From contig NZ_SNYW01000014.1 in the NCBI RefSeq assembly GCF_004363235.1, forward strand, positions 131,501-195,500: 64,000 nucleotides of DNA, given 5' to 3'. Below the pieces are notes generated by a model. That model saw only the letters and a program-made list of their open reading frames with translations. It was not told where the DNA came from and searched no databases. The position numbers and the translations under genes are program-made. This stretch comes from Dongia mobilis. GTDB taxonomy: Bacteria > Pseudomonadota > Alphaproteobacteria > Dongiales > Dongiaceae. Position 1 is the first letter of the stretch. Each line of letters starts with the position of its first letter. This document shows, one piece after another, positions 17,097-25,844 of the stretch.

Positions 17097-18413
17097 TCAG
17101 AGCTTGCCCTCTTCCTCGAAGATCGCCGTCCAATCCTGGATCAGGCCGTCCAGCGCTTCCTTCGCGGTTCCCGTGTCCGCCACGACGTAGTCATGCAGCC
17201 GCTTCTGCATCGCCTGCAGGAGCTGCGCATAAGCCGGTTCCTGCCAGAAATCCTGAACCCCGTTCATGGCCTCCAGGAACTGCGCGGCAAACGGCTGCGA
17301 GTCCTTGAAGCCCGGGTCGTTCAGCACGGCATTGTGGCAGGCATAGCCGCCGAGCGACCACCATTTCTTCTGCACGTCCGGCTGGGCGAACCATTTGATG
17401 TAGGCCAGCGCGCCGTCCATGTTGTCGGTGTTGGCGACAACCGAGATGCCCTGGCCACCAAGCGTCGATGCCTCGATCTTGGCGCCCGGGTTGACGAAGA
17501 AGCCGGTCTTGGAACCGACATTCTCGTCCTTGGCCATGCCCGGCATGAAAGCGAACCAGTTCATCATCATGGCGACCTGGCCCGACTTGAACGCATCAAG
17601 GCCCTCACCCATGTAGCTGTCGGTATAGCCCGGAGGGGTACAGCACTTGTAGATCTCCTTGTACATCTCGAGGCCGGCCACCGCGTCGGCCGAGTTGACG
17701 GCCCCCTCCATGTCATACTTCCCGGGCGTGTTCTCGTATTTGAAGCCATAGGGGTAGAGCGCCGAGGTGGCACCCATGGTTATGCCCTCGGACGCGCGCT
17801 CGGTGAAGATGGCGGCACCGTAGACCGTCTTGCCGTCGATCTGCCGCCCCTGGAAGAACTCCGCCGTGTCCTTCAACTCGGCCCAGGTCTTGGGCGGCGC
17901 CAAATCGCGGCCGTATTTGGACTTGTACTCCGCCATCAGGTCGGGGTTTTCGAACCAGTCCTTGCGATAGAACCAGCCATTGGCGTCGCCCATGGCCGGC
18001 AGCGCCCAGTAGTTCGGCGTGCCCTTCGGCCAGGTTGAATAGGCATAGACGGTCGCCGGCGCGAAATCGTCCATGGAGATTCCTTCCTTGTCGAAGAAAT
18101 CATTGAGCTTCACGTAATAGCCGTTCTCCGCCGAGCCGCCGATCCACTGGCTGTCGCCGATGAGCAGGTCGCAGAGTTTGCCGCCGGAATTGAGCTCGTT
18201 CAGCATGCGGTCGGCGAAATTCGGCCAGGGCACGAACTCGAATTTCATCTGGGTGCCGGTCTGCGCGGTAAAATCCTTGGACAATTCGACCAGCGCATTG
18301 GCCGGATCCCAGGCCGCCCAGCACAGAGTCAGTTCGTCTGCCTGGGCGTCCGATATCGGGGTGAGGGCGATGGCTGCCGCCAGCGCGCTCGCGCCCGCCA
18401 AAAGCTTCTTCAT
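17097..18413 (-). CDS. family 1 extracellular solute-binding protein, sugar/polyol type
   Basis: About 438 residues. ATG 18413 follows GGGAGGAAATCGC and opens a Sec signal peptide ending SDAQA-DE. The mature part has the family 1 layout ('LCWAAWDPANALVELSKDF', 'KFEFVPWPNFADRMLNEL', 'DLLIGDSQWIGG'). It is shorter than the glycerol protein GlpV (over 550 residues), so glycerol is not assumed. As first gene of the 10-kb operon it is expected to be the most highly expressed. Ligand unknown; a polyol or small sugar is inferred from the kinase genes downstream. Confidence 0.85.
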   Translation of the reverse strand: MKKLLAGASALAAAIALTPISDAQADELTLCWAAWDPANALVELSKDFTAQTGTQMKFEFVPWPNFADRMLNELNSGGKLCDLLIGDSQWIGGSAENGYYVKLNDFFDKEGISMDDFAPATVYAYSTWPKGTPNYWALPAMGDANGWFYRKDWFENPDLMAEYKSKYGRDLAPPKTWAELKDTAEFFQGRQIDGKTVYGAAIFTERASEGITMGATSALYPYGFKYENTPGKYDMEGAVNSADAVAGLEMYKEIYKCCTPPGYTDSYMGEGLDAFKSGQVAMMMNWFAFMPGMAKDENVGSKTGFFVNPGAKIEASTLGGQGISVVANTDNMDGALAYIKWFAQPDVQKKWWSLGGYACHNAVLNDPGFKDSQPFAAQFLEAMNGVQDFWQEPAYAQLLQAMQKRLHDYVVADTGTAKEALDGLIQDWTAIFEEEGKL

Positions 18414-18624
18414 GCGATTTCCTCCCAATGTTGCATCCGTTCCCCCGCCGCCGCCACCGCGCCTATGCCGGCCTGGTGTCTTTGTGGAGGGGCCCGAAGC
18501 GCGCTCCCCGCGCGGCCCGGGCTCTTCTAATTCTGGATTCCGCCTTCGCCCGCGTTTGAGGTGTTTGCAAGGCTGGACGTGATGTTAAGTACTATGGCAA
18601 TTCACTAAACATCGCAAGCAAAGA

Positions 18625-18643
18625 ATGCGTCAATCTGGCGCAT
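18625..18643. promoter_or_regulatory. 19-bp imperfect palindrome, candidate LacI-family operator
   Basis: ATGCGTCAATCTGGCGCAT: 7 of 9 positions pair. It lies 212 bases upstream of the binding-protein start. Confidence 0.5.
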
Positions 18644-18679
18644 ATGGCCGAATTTTCCGGGCTTCGGTGACAGTAAAAT

Positions 18680-18698
18680 TATGTCGCATCGCAACATA
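18680..18698. promoter_or_regulatory. 19-bp imperfect palindrome, candidate LacI-family operator
   Basis: TATGTCGCATCGCAACATA: 7 of 9 positions pair. Its centre is 55 bp from that of the dyad at 18625-18643, a spacing compatible with looping by a tetramer or cooperative binding. Confidence 0.5.
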
Positions 18699-18866
18699 GC
18701 GTCAGTTTGTTTCATACTGTTCGCCTCACTCCGCATAGCATGACCTTGATCAAGCGAACAAACTAAACACCTTAAACATGGTCGCATTGCACACTTGGCA
18801 AATTTTTAGCCATTTCACCTCATTTTTTGAGTTGCATCCCTCAACATTTCTGGCAGGTTCTCGCGC

Positions 18867-19904
18867 ATGCATGACCGAACCCGCCGCCCTACCCTCGTCG
18901 ACGTGGCCGACTATGCGCGGGTGAGCCTTGCCACGGTCGACCGGGTCTTCAACCGCCGCCCCGGCGTCAGCCCACGCACGGTCGAGCGCGTCGAGGCCGC
19001 GCTGGTAAAGCTCGGCTACCGCCCCGACGCGGCGGCGCTGCGCCTCGCCCGCGGCATCCACTACAATTTCTGCTTTCTGCTGCCGACCGGCGGCAACACC
19101 TTCATGTCGCAATTGGCCGGCCATATCGAACGCTCGATCGACTGGCTGCGGGACCAGAACGTGTTCTGCGACCTGAAGCGCGTCAATGTTTTCGACGCCC
19201 AGGAGTTGGCGGTTGAATTGCGCCAGTTGCAGGGCCGCTACCATGGCATCGGCGTCGTCGCGCTGGATCATCCGGTCGTGCGCGACGCCATTGACGCGCT
19301 GGTCGAAGGCGGCGCCCACGTCGTCACCCTGGTCTCGGATGTGCCCTCTTCCCGGCGCCATCGCTTCATAGGTATCGACAACAGCGCGGCAGGGCGCACG
19401 GCGGCAACCCTCATGGGCCGATTCCTCTCCGCGAAAAACGGGCGGATCGGGGTCATCGCTGGCAGCCTGGCGCTGCGCGATCATGCCGAGCGCCTGTTCG
19501 GATTCCAGCAGGTGATCGGCAGCGAATATCCGGGCCTGGTCCTGCTGCCGCCGCAACAGGGCCAGGACAGCGCCGAGAGCTGCCGCGAGATCACCCGACA
19601 ACTAGTCAGGGAGAACCCGGATCTCGTCGGCATTTACAGCATCGGCGCCGGCAATCGCGGCATCGCCGAGGCCCTGATCGAATCCGGCCGCAGCCACGAT
19701 ATCGTCTTCATCGGGCATGAGCTGACGGAATTCTCCCGACGCTACCTGATGCAGGGCATCATGCATGCCGTGATCAACCAGGATTCCGGGCACGAGGCGC
19801 GGTCCGCTGCGCGCGTTCTCCTGGCCTTTTGCAGCGGCCAGCAGGTGATCGACGACCAGGAGCGCATCCGGATCGATATTTTCCTGCGCGACAATCTGCC
19901 GTAG
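18867..19904 (+). CDS. LacI-family transcriptional regulator
   Basis: 345 residues. The N-terminal LacI helix-turn-helix and hinge are clear ('TLVDVADYARVSLATVDRVF', then 'RTVERVEAALVKLGYRP'). A periplasmic-binding-protein-like ligand domain follows, of the type seen in regulators with substituted-sugar ligands ('DHPVVRDAIDALVEGG', 'GIYSIGAGNRGIAEAL'). It is divergent from the transporter/kinase operon and 57 bases upstream of the isomerase gene on its own strand. It most likely controls both, with the transported compound or a product as inducer. Confidence 0.88.
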   Translation: MHDRTRRPTLVDVADYARVSLATVDRVFNRRPGVSPRTVERVEAALVKLGYRPDAAALRLARGIHYNFCFLLPTGGNTFMSQLAGHIERSIDWLRDQNVFCDLKRVNVFDAQELAVELRQLQGRYHGIGVVALDHPVVRDAIDALVEGGAHVVTLVSDVPSSRRHRFIGIDNSAAGRTAATLMGRFLSAKNGRIGVIAGSLALRDHAERLFGFQQVIGSEYPGLVLLPPQQGQDSAESCREITRQLVRENPDLVGIYSIGAGNRGIAEALIESGRSHDIVFIGHELTEFSRRYLMQGIMHAVINQDSGHEARSAARVLLAFCSGQQVIDDQERIRIDIFLRDNLP

Positions 19905-19960
19905 GCGAGCCATCAACGAAAGGCGCCGGCGACAGGCGCCGCATCTAGGGAGAAACGACC

Positions 19961-21019
19961 ATGGCACTCACCACGATCAAGGGACCGGCCATTTTCCTGG
20001 CCCAGTTCGCCGGCGACAAGGCACCCTTCAATTCCTTCTCGTCCATCTGCAAATGGGCGGCCTCCCTGGGTTTCAAGGGCGTCCAGGTGCCAAGCTGGGA
20101 CGGCCGCATGATCGACCTCGAAAAGGCGGCCAAGTCGAAAACCTATTGCGACGAGCTCAAGGGCATCGCCAAGAGCCACGGCATTACCATCACCGAGCTC
20201 TCGACCCATCTCCAGGGCCAGCTGGTCGCGGTCCATCCGGCCTATGACCAGGCCTTCGACGGCTTCGCCCCGCCAAAGGTGCGCGGCAATCCCAAGGCGC
20301 GGCAGAAATGGGCGGTCGACCAGATGATGCTGGCGGCCAAGGCCTCGCGCAATCTCGGCCTCGACGCGCATGTCACATTCTCGGGTGCCCTCGAATGGCC
20401 GTTCATCTATCCCTGGCCGCAGCGGCCCAAGGGCCTCACCGACACGGCCTTCGAGGAGTTGGCCAAACGCTGGCTGCCAATCCTCAATGCCTTTGACAAG
20501 GCCGGTGTCGATGTCTGCTACGAGATCCATCCCGGCGAGGATCTGCATGACGGCGTCACCTTCGAGATGTTCCTTGAGCGCGTGAAGAACCACCCGCGCT
20601 GCAACATCCTCTACGACCCGTCGCACTTCATCCTGCAGTGCCTCGACTATCTCGATTACATCGACATCTACCACGAGCGCATCAAGATGTTCCATGTGAA
20701 GGATGCGGAGTTCAACCCGACCGGCCGGCAGGGCGTCTATGGCGGCTACCAGAGCTGGGTCAACCGAGCCGGGCGCTTCCGCTCGCTGGGCGACGGCCAG
20801 GTTGATTTCAAGGCGATCTTCTCCAAATTCGCGCAATACGGCTTCAAGGGCTGGGCCGTGCTGGAGTGGGAATGCTGCCTGAAGCATCCGGAGGAAGGTG
20901 CCCGCGAAGGTGCCGTCTTCATTCGAGACCATATCATCCGCGTCACCGAGAAGGCGTTCGACGACTTTGCCGGTGCCGGCACCGACCGGGCCGCCAATCG
21001 CCGCATGCTCGGCATCTGA
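19961..21019 (+). CDS. TIM-barrel sugar isomerase/epimerase (AP endonuclease 2 / xylose isomerase-like)
   Basis: 352 residues. The start follows AGGGAGAAACGACC. Metal-ligand patterns of this superfamily are visible: 'CYEIHPGEDLHDG' (Glu/His), 'NILYDPSHFILQ' (Asp/His), 'MFHVKDAEF' (His/Lys/Asp) and 'WAVLEWECC' (Glu). It is longer than the 260-290-residue sugar-phosphate epimerases. Such proteins often accompany Gfo/Idh/MocA oxidoreductases in polyol, inositol-like and 3-keto-sugar pathways, as here (next gene 17 bases away). The reaction could be ketose isomerisation, epimerisation or a 3-keto-glucal hydratase-type step. Substrate unknown. Confidence 0.82.
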   Translation: MALTTIKGPAIFLAQFAGDKAPFNSFSSICKWAASLGFKGVQVPSWDGRMIDLEKAAKSKTYCDELKGIAKSHGITITELSTHLQGQLVAVHPAYDQAFDGFAPPKVRGNPKARQKWAVDQMMLAAKASRNLGLDAHVTFSGALEWPFIYPWPQRPKGLTDTAFEELAKRWLPILNAFDKAGVDVCYEIHPGEDLHDGVTFEMFLERVKNHPRCNILYDPSHFILQCLDYLDYIDIYHERIKMFHVKDAEFNPTGRQGVYGGYQSWVNRAGRFRSLGDGQVDFKAIFSKFAQYGFKGWAVLEWECCLKHPEEGAREGAVFIRDHIIRVTEKAFDDFAGAGTDRAANRRMLGI

Positions 21020-21035
21020 TACTGGGAGGAGCGAC

Positions 21036-22217
21036 ATGGCCATCGAAGGCAGGCAGGACAAGGGCGGCAGCAATCGCATCCGCCTCGGCATGGTGGGCGG
21101 CGGCGAAGGCGCCTTCATCGGCGCGGTGCATCGCCTCGCCGCCCGCATGGACGACCAGTACGACTTCGTCGCCGGGGCACTCTCCGCAACACCCGCCAGG
21201 GCGAAACGCTCGGCGAAGGCGCTCGGCCTTTCCAGCGACCGCGCCTATACGGATTTCGAGGTGATGGCCGCCAGGGAGGCCGCCCGCGCCGATGGCATCG
21301 AGGCGGTTGCCATCGTGACACCAAATCACATGCATGCGCCGATCGCCCGCGCCTTTCTCGATGCCGGCATCCATGTCATCTGCGACAAGCCGCTGACCGT
21401 CACGCTGAAGGAAGCGCTCGACATCAAGAAGCGCGCCCGGAAACATCGCCGCATCCTGGCCGTTACCTATAACTATACGGGCTATCCCATGGTGCGGCAT
21501 GCGCGGCAGATGGTACAGGAAGGGGCCCTCGGCAAGTTGCGCGTGGTGCAGGTCGAATACCCGCAGGACTGGCTGACCGAGCGGCTGGAGGCGACGGGGC
21601 AGAAGCAGGCGGCGTGGCGCTCGGACCCCAGGCAATCGGGCGCCGGCGGCGCCATCGGCGATATCGGCACCCATGCCTATGATCTGGCCACTTTCGTGAG
21701 CGGACTGCAGCTCGAGGCGCTGGCTGCGGACCTTTCCTCCTTCGTGCCGGGCCGCAAGCTGGACGACAACGCCAATATACTGCTGCGGTTCCGGGGTGGT
21801 GCGCGCGGCATGCTCTGGGCCAGCCAGGTCAGCCCGGGCAACGAGAACAATCTGAAGCTGCGCGTCTATGGCGAGAAAGGCGGGCTGGAATGGCACCAGG
21901 AACATCCCAACCAACTGCGCTGGTCGCCCTTCGGCGAGCCGACGCGGATCATCTCGCGGGGGACCGGGGCTGCAAATGCCGCCGCCGCGCGCTTGACCCG
22001 CGTTCCGCCCGGGCATCCGGAAGGCTATCTGGAGGGCTTCGCCAACATCTATTCGGAAGTTGCGGCGGCGATCCGCGCCGCCCGCCAGCGCCGACGCGCC
22101 GATCCGGCTGTCACTTTCCCGACCGTCGATGACGGCGCGCGCGGGGTCGCTTTCATTGAGGCTGCGGTGAAGTCGTCCCGGCGCAACGCCGCCTGGGTGA
22201 AACTCGCGAAGACCTAG
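21036..22217 (+). CDS. Gfo/Idh/MocA-family NAD(P)-dependent oxidoreductase
   Basis: 393 residues. ATG 21036 follows GGGAGGAGCGAC. The N-terminal Rossmann motif is 'LGMVGGGEGAFIGAVH'. The catalytic lysine segment is 'HVICDKPLTVTLKEAL' (the EKP-type motif), followed by 'IGDIGTHAYDLATF' with the conserved histidine. It probably oxidises or reduces a sugar or polyol hydroxyl in step with the upstream TIM-barrel protein. Its TAG stop shares the palindromic CTAG at 22214-22217 with the stop codon of the convergent SDR gene. Confidence 0.87.
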   Translation: MAIEGRQDKGGSNRIRLGMVGGGEGAFIGAVHRLAARMDDQYDFVAGALSATPARAKRSAKALGLSSDRAYTDFEVMAAREAARADGIEAVAIVTPNHMHAPIARAFLDAGIHVICDKPLTVTLKEALDIKKRARKHRRILAVTYNYTGYPMVRHARQMVQEGALGKLRVVQVEYPQDWLTERLEATGQKQAAWRSDPRQSGAGGAIGDIGTHAYDLATFVSGLQLEALAADLSSFVPGRKLDDNANILLRFRGGARGMLWASQVSPGNENNLKLRVYGEKGGLEWHQEHPNQLRWSPFGEPTRIISRGTGAANAAAARLTRVPPGHPEGYLEGFANIYSEVAAAIRAARQRRRADPAVTFPTVDDGARGVAFIEAAVKSSRRNAAWVKLAKT

Positions 22218-22975
22218 GCCATCAGCTGGCCGCCATTGACCTCGATGATCTGGCCGGTGATATAACCGGCGAGATCGTTGGAGGCCAAGTAAAGCACCGT
22301 TCCCGCGCAGTCCCTCGCCGCGCCGAGGCGCGCCTGCGGTATCGACTTCCGCGTCGCCTCGAGCTTTTCCGGCGTCGAATGGCGCACATGGAAATCGGTC
22401 GCAATCGTGCCCGGCGACACGGCATTGACGCGGATATCCTTCGGTGCCAGTTCACGCGCGAGTGAGCGCGTGAAGGTCGCGATGAAGCCCTTGGTGCCGC
22501 TATATATGCTGGACCCCGGCGAGCCGCCGGTGCGGGCGGAAACGGAACTGACGTTAACGATGACCCCGCCCTTGGCTCTGGCAAGATGCGGCAACGCGGC
22601 CTGGCAGCAATGGATGGTCGAGCGGACATTGAGATCGAAGACCTGGTCGATGAAGGCGTCGTCGATCTCGGCAAGTTCGCGCCTGGCCACCATACCGCCC
22701 GCATTATTGACGAGGATATCCAGGCCGCCCAGGGCCGAGACGCATTGCGCGACCAGATGTTCAGGGTTGCCGCGTTTGGTGAGGTCGCTGCCGATACCGA
22801 CCGCCTGGCCACCCGACGCCTGAATCTCCTGTAGCAATGCCGCCGCGGCGGGGCCGCCGGAATGAAAGTGGACGGCTACCTTTGCGCCGGCATCGGCAAA
22901 AGCGCGCGAGATGGCGGCGCCAATCCCCGTGGCGCCACCGGTGATCAGGACGGTGCGGCCGGCAATGTCCTTCAT
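22214..22975 (-). CDS. short-chain dehydrogenase/reductase
   Basis: 253 residues, classical SDR. The cofactor motif TGGATGIG is at 12-19, NNAGG at 90-94, and the catalytic Asn116, Ser144, Tyr158 and Lys162 (YSGTK) are all present. The C-terminus 'GYITGQIIEVNGGQLM' is typical. It faces the oxidoreductase operon but starts immediately after the stop of the CHASE2 cyclase gene (22976), with no intervening base. It could be the polyol dehydrogenase feeding a ketose to the DhaKLM kinase, or it could be co-transcribed with the cyclase. The sequence alone does not decide. Confidence 0.86.
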   Translation of the reverse strand: MKDIAGRTVLITGGATGIGAAISRAFADAGAKVAVHFHSGGPAAAALLQEIQASGGQAVGIGSDLTKRGNPEHLVAQCVSALGGLDILVNNAGGMVARRELAEIDDAFIDQVFDLNVRSTIHCCQAALPHLARAKGGVIVNVSSVSARTGGSPGSSIYSGTKGFIATFTRSLARELAPKDIRVNAVSPGTIATDFHVRHSTPEKLEATRKSIPQARLGAARDCAGTVLYLASNDLAGYITGQIIEVNGGQLMA

Positions 22976-25018
22976 CTATTTCGATCCCTGCTGGATGATG
23001 CCTTCCCAATCCGACATCGGCGTCGCCGCGTAGGTTTTGGCCCAGCCGACATAGCGCGCCGCCAGATCGTCGCCTGATTCGGCCAGGACCGCAAAGGCCT
23101 TCGCCGCTGCCGCGAAGTCACCTCGCCGCCACAGCTGGAGGGCCGCGGAAAAGGCAGGAAAATCAATCTCTGCCGCATCGGCTGCCGTCAGCGGTTGATA
23201 GAGCCTGACCGGCTGGTCGCGGCCGATGACGCGGATGAAATCCAGTTCACGGAACCGGCAGGCGTCGCCTACCTTTTCCCGGACCTGTTCGCTGACCACG
23301 ATCGGGATGCCGTAATGCTTGCCGACGCCTTCAAGCCGCGACGCCACGTTCACGGCATCGCCCATCACGGTGTAATTGAAGCGCTGCGGCGACCCGATAT
23401 TGCCGACGATCGCCTCGCCGCTGTGCAGGCCGATACGAATGGCGATCCGCCCTTTGCCACCGATGAAAAGCGGTTCGGCCTTGAGACTCTCGATCATCGC
23501 AAGGCTGGCCGCGACCGCGTCCAGCGCATGGTTCTCGCGCGACAGCGGCGCACCGAAGATCGCCAGGATGCCGTCGCCCAGGAATTTGTCGACGAACCCG
23601 CCATGCGCCTGGACGATCTCGGTCATGCGGCTGAAATAGCGATTGAGGTCATCGACCAGCGGCCCGGGCGCCACCCGTTCCGACAAGGTCGAATAGGCTG
23701 CGATGTCGGAAAAGAGGATGGTGATCTCGCGCAGCTCGCCGCCCAGAGCCGGCAGCTTTTCCTCGCGCACCAGGCGGTCGACCTCGCTTTTTGGCAGATA
23801 TAGCGAAAAGGCGTTGCGCAACTGCCGCCTTGCCCGGTCCATGACCGTGAGGCGCAAGGCGATGCCGGCGGGCCCTGCCAGGATCAGCGCCGCGAGGCCC
23901 GTCAGCCAGGGCAGCGCCCAGTATGTCGTGAACAGAGCGACCGACAGTGCTGACCAGGCTATGGCGAGGACAAGCCAAACGGCGACAGCACGCCCGGGAC
24001 GCAGCGCCAGAAAGGCCATGGCCGCCAGAATCGACAACAGAATCAGCAGGGCGGCGCGCTGGGCCTCACCCGGCACGTGCAGCCCTGAGCCACCCAGCAG
24101 ATTCTCGATCGCGGCGGCGTGAACCAGGATTCCCGGCATGTCATAGCGAGCAACGCCGGAAAAATCTTCGGGCTGCGTGGGCACGCGGCACGGCGCGGCG
24201 AGATTTTGACCTTCCGGCAATGTCGCAAAGCGACCTGAAGTCAGCCTGCGATCTTCGATATCCAGGACGCCACCGAAGAGCACAATCTTGCCGGCAAAAT
24301 GCTGCTCAAAGTAACTGGCTTCCCCGGCCTCGGCGCAGGCGCGCAGATCAGCCATCGAATGGATCTGCGGCCGTGGCGCAGACGCGAAATTGAGAAATAC
24401 GGCGTCGCCCGTTGCGGGCGTGCCGGCCCGGTTGGCAAGTTCGGCACCAAAGCTGGCGACGGATTTGCCCGTGACATTCAGGAATTTCAGGGGGTAGGCG
24501 CGCGCAATCCCGTCAGGATCCGGCGGAAGGTTCACGGGATGCTCGTTGCGGCCATCGATGTTCGCGCGAACGGCGCTGCGTTGCTGAGCCGTCGGTATGA
24601 TCGGCTTGGTCTGATGCTGCGTGAAGCCCAGAACGACCTTGTTCTCGTCGGCACCGCGCCGCAGTGCCCGGAGCCAGGGCAGATCGTAACCCGGCGCGAT
24701 GCTGTCGGCCGTGGTGCCGATGATGATGTCGATGCCGACGACCTTGGGATCGGCTTCCAGCACCCGGTCCAGGATAGCGCCCATATGGGGCGTCCACAGT
24801 GCCTGCGGCAGTTCATGGAAATACGGATCGCGATAGGTCGCCTCGTCCACCGCGACGATCGCTATATCCCGGCTGATCGGCGGTGGTCCCCAAAGGCGCG
24901 CGTGAACAAGGTGGAGAAAGTCGATCGACAAGCGGTCGAGACTGCCGCCCCGCCAGATCAGGAGGCCACCGACCAGGGCGGCGATAACCGCCGCCAGAAT
25001 AATGTTCCGCCCCCGCAC
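22976..25018 (-). CDS. CHASE2-domain class III adenylate cyclase
   Basis: 680 residues from a GTG start with GGAGC upstream. One N-terminal membrane helix is followed by a periplasmic CHASE2 sensor (about 30-310), three membrane helices (about 320-395), and a cytoplasmic class III cyclase (about 425-600). Metal-binding aspartates lie in 'ILFSDIAAYS' and 'FLGDGILAIFG', and 'YTVMGDAVNVASRLEG' is the usual nucleotide-binding segment, so it looks active. CHASE2 is an extracytoplasmic sensor of unknown ligand. It lies 18 bases after the exported FecR-like gene, suggesting that protein acts with the sensor domain. Product assumed to be cAMP. Confidence 0.9.
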   Translation of the reverse strand: MRGRNIILAAVIAALVGGLLIWRGGSLDRLSIDFLHLVHARLWGPPPISRDIAIVAVDEATYRDPYFHELPQALWTPHMGAILDRVLEADPKVVGIDIIIGTTADSIAPGYDLPWLRALRRGADENKVVLGFTQHQTKPIIPTAQQRSAVRANIDGRNEHPVNLPPDPDGIARAYPLKFLNVTGKSVASFGAELANRAGTPATGDAVFLNFASAPRPQIHSMADLRACAEAGEASYFEQHFAGKIVLFGGVLDIEDRRLTSGRFATLPEGQNLAAPCRVPTQPEDFSGVARYDMPGILVHAAAIENLLGGSGLHVPGEAQRAALLILLSILAAMAFLALRPGRAVAVWLVLAIAWSALSVALFTTYWALPWLTGLAALILAGPAGIALRLTVMDRARRQLRNAFSLYLPKSEVDRLVREEKLPALGGELREITILFSDIAAYSTLSERVAPGPLVDDLNRYFSRMTEIVQAHGGFVDKFLGDGILAIFGAPLSRENHALDAVAASLAMIESLKAEPLFIGGKGRIAIRIGLHSGEAIVGNIGSPQRFNYTVMGDAVNVASRLEGVGKHYGIPIVVSEQVREKVGDACRFRELDFIRVIGRDQPVRLYQPLTAADAAEIDFPAFSAALQLWRRGDFAAAAKAFAVLAESGDDLAARYVGWAKTYAATPMSDWEGIIQQGSK

Positions 25019-25036
25019 CCCCCGCCTGCTCCGTTC

Positions 25037-25708
25037 TCAATCGATGAGGACAACCCGTTCGAGGCGCGAACCACCGGTCTTTGCCGCCGGGTCGATCTCG
25101 ACCATGACGGTGTTGCGCGCAGTCTTCAGATGATAGGTCTTGCCGGGCTTGAGATCGACCTTTTCCTCAGCCAGGTCGAAGCGGCCGGTCTCGGTCTGCA
25201 GCTTTTTGACCGACTTGCCGGAATCGGCTTCGACGATCTCCAGGAAGATGGTTTGGCCGCCACGCCCGACCAGGAGGAGGCTGCGCGAGTAGACGTGCTT
25301 GAGCGAATCCGCCGGCCGAAAGGCAATCGTGGCGCTCTGCTGGGATTCCGCCGCACTCAAGGCAAGCCGTGGCTCACCGCATTGCACCGTTTCGCTGGTG
25401 ACCTTGCCGCCGGCAACCTCGGATTGCTTCTCACCGATGGTGACCTGGCCGCCGGTGATGGTTTCGCGCCGGCAGGACGTCATATAGCCGATGACGATGG
25501 TCTCGCCGGTGCCGAGTTCGAAGGTCGTCCCTGCGGCGAGGAGCGAGAATTCGCCGATCCCGGCCTTTGCCGCGCTACCTTCCTCCACCAGCGCCACGCG
25601 CTTGCCGGCGGCCTGTGCCTCCGATGCCACAGCCAATGCGAGGACAATGGCGATGGCGGCGGCACAGCCGGCACTTTCACGAGATTTCTTAATACGCACA
25701 CGTTTCAT
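25037..25708 (-). CDS. exported FecR-like protein
   Basis: 223 residues. ATG 25708 follows AAGAGGCGAAATC and opens a signal peptide (basic start MKRVRIKKSRE, hydrophobic core, SEAQA-AG). The N-terminal half ('FSLLAAGTTFELGTGETIVI') resembles the FecR-type domain often paired with CHASE2 sensors. It contains two cysteines ('TSCRRE', 'VQCGEP') that could form a periplasmic disulfide. The C-terminal half is a beta-rich domain. It is probably a periplasmic partner of the downstream cyclase. The family call is moderate, the export call strong. Confidence 0.65.
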   Translation of the reverse strand: MKRVRIKKSRESAGCAAAIAIVLALAVASEAQAAGKRVALVEEGSAAKAGIGEFSLLAAGTTFELGTGETIVIGYMTSCRRETITGGQVTIGEKQSEVAGGKVTSETVQCGEPRLALSAAESQQSATIAFRPADSLKHVYSRSLLLVGRGGQTIFLEIVEADSGKSVKKLQTETGRFDLAEEKVDLKPGKTYHLKTARNTVMVEIDPAAKTGGSRLERVVLID

Positions 25709-25844
25709 GATTTCGCCTCTTGGGCCTTTGCGCACAGTATATGAAGCGAGGCTGATTGGTCGCCAGACCGATACCACGGTTTTGTGCGCTCGATCACGCT
25801 TAGCATTGTTTTAGCAAGCCATCCCTATGCAAGGGCTCAGGAAT

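Larger units (their letters stand above)
18414..18866. other. divergent control region between the transporter operon and the LacI-type regulator
   Basis: 453 bases without a gene, AT-richer than its surroundings from about 18580 onward. It contains two 19-bp imperfect dyads (18625-18643 and 18680-18698), a half-conserved FNR-like sequence at 18740-18753, and repeated AACAAACT elements in both orientations (around 18704 and 18756). Both divergent promoters must lie here. Confidence 0.7.

Noticed and set aside
12774-18413. Naming the transporter as the glycerol system GlpSTPQV
   Set aside because: The two-ATPase architecture fits, but the binding protein is over 100 residues shorter than GlpV and the small membrane protein is not recognisably GlpU, so only a generic CUT1 assignment is justified.
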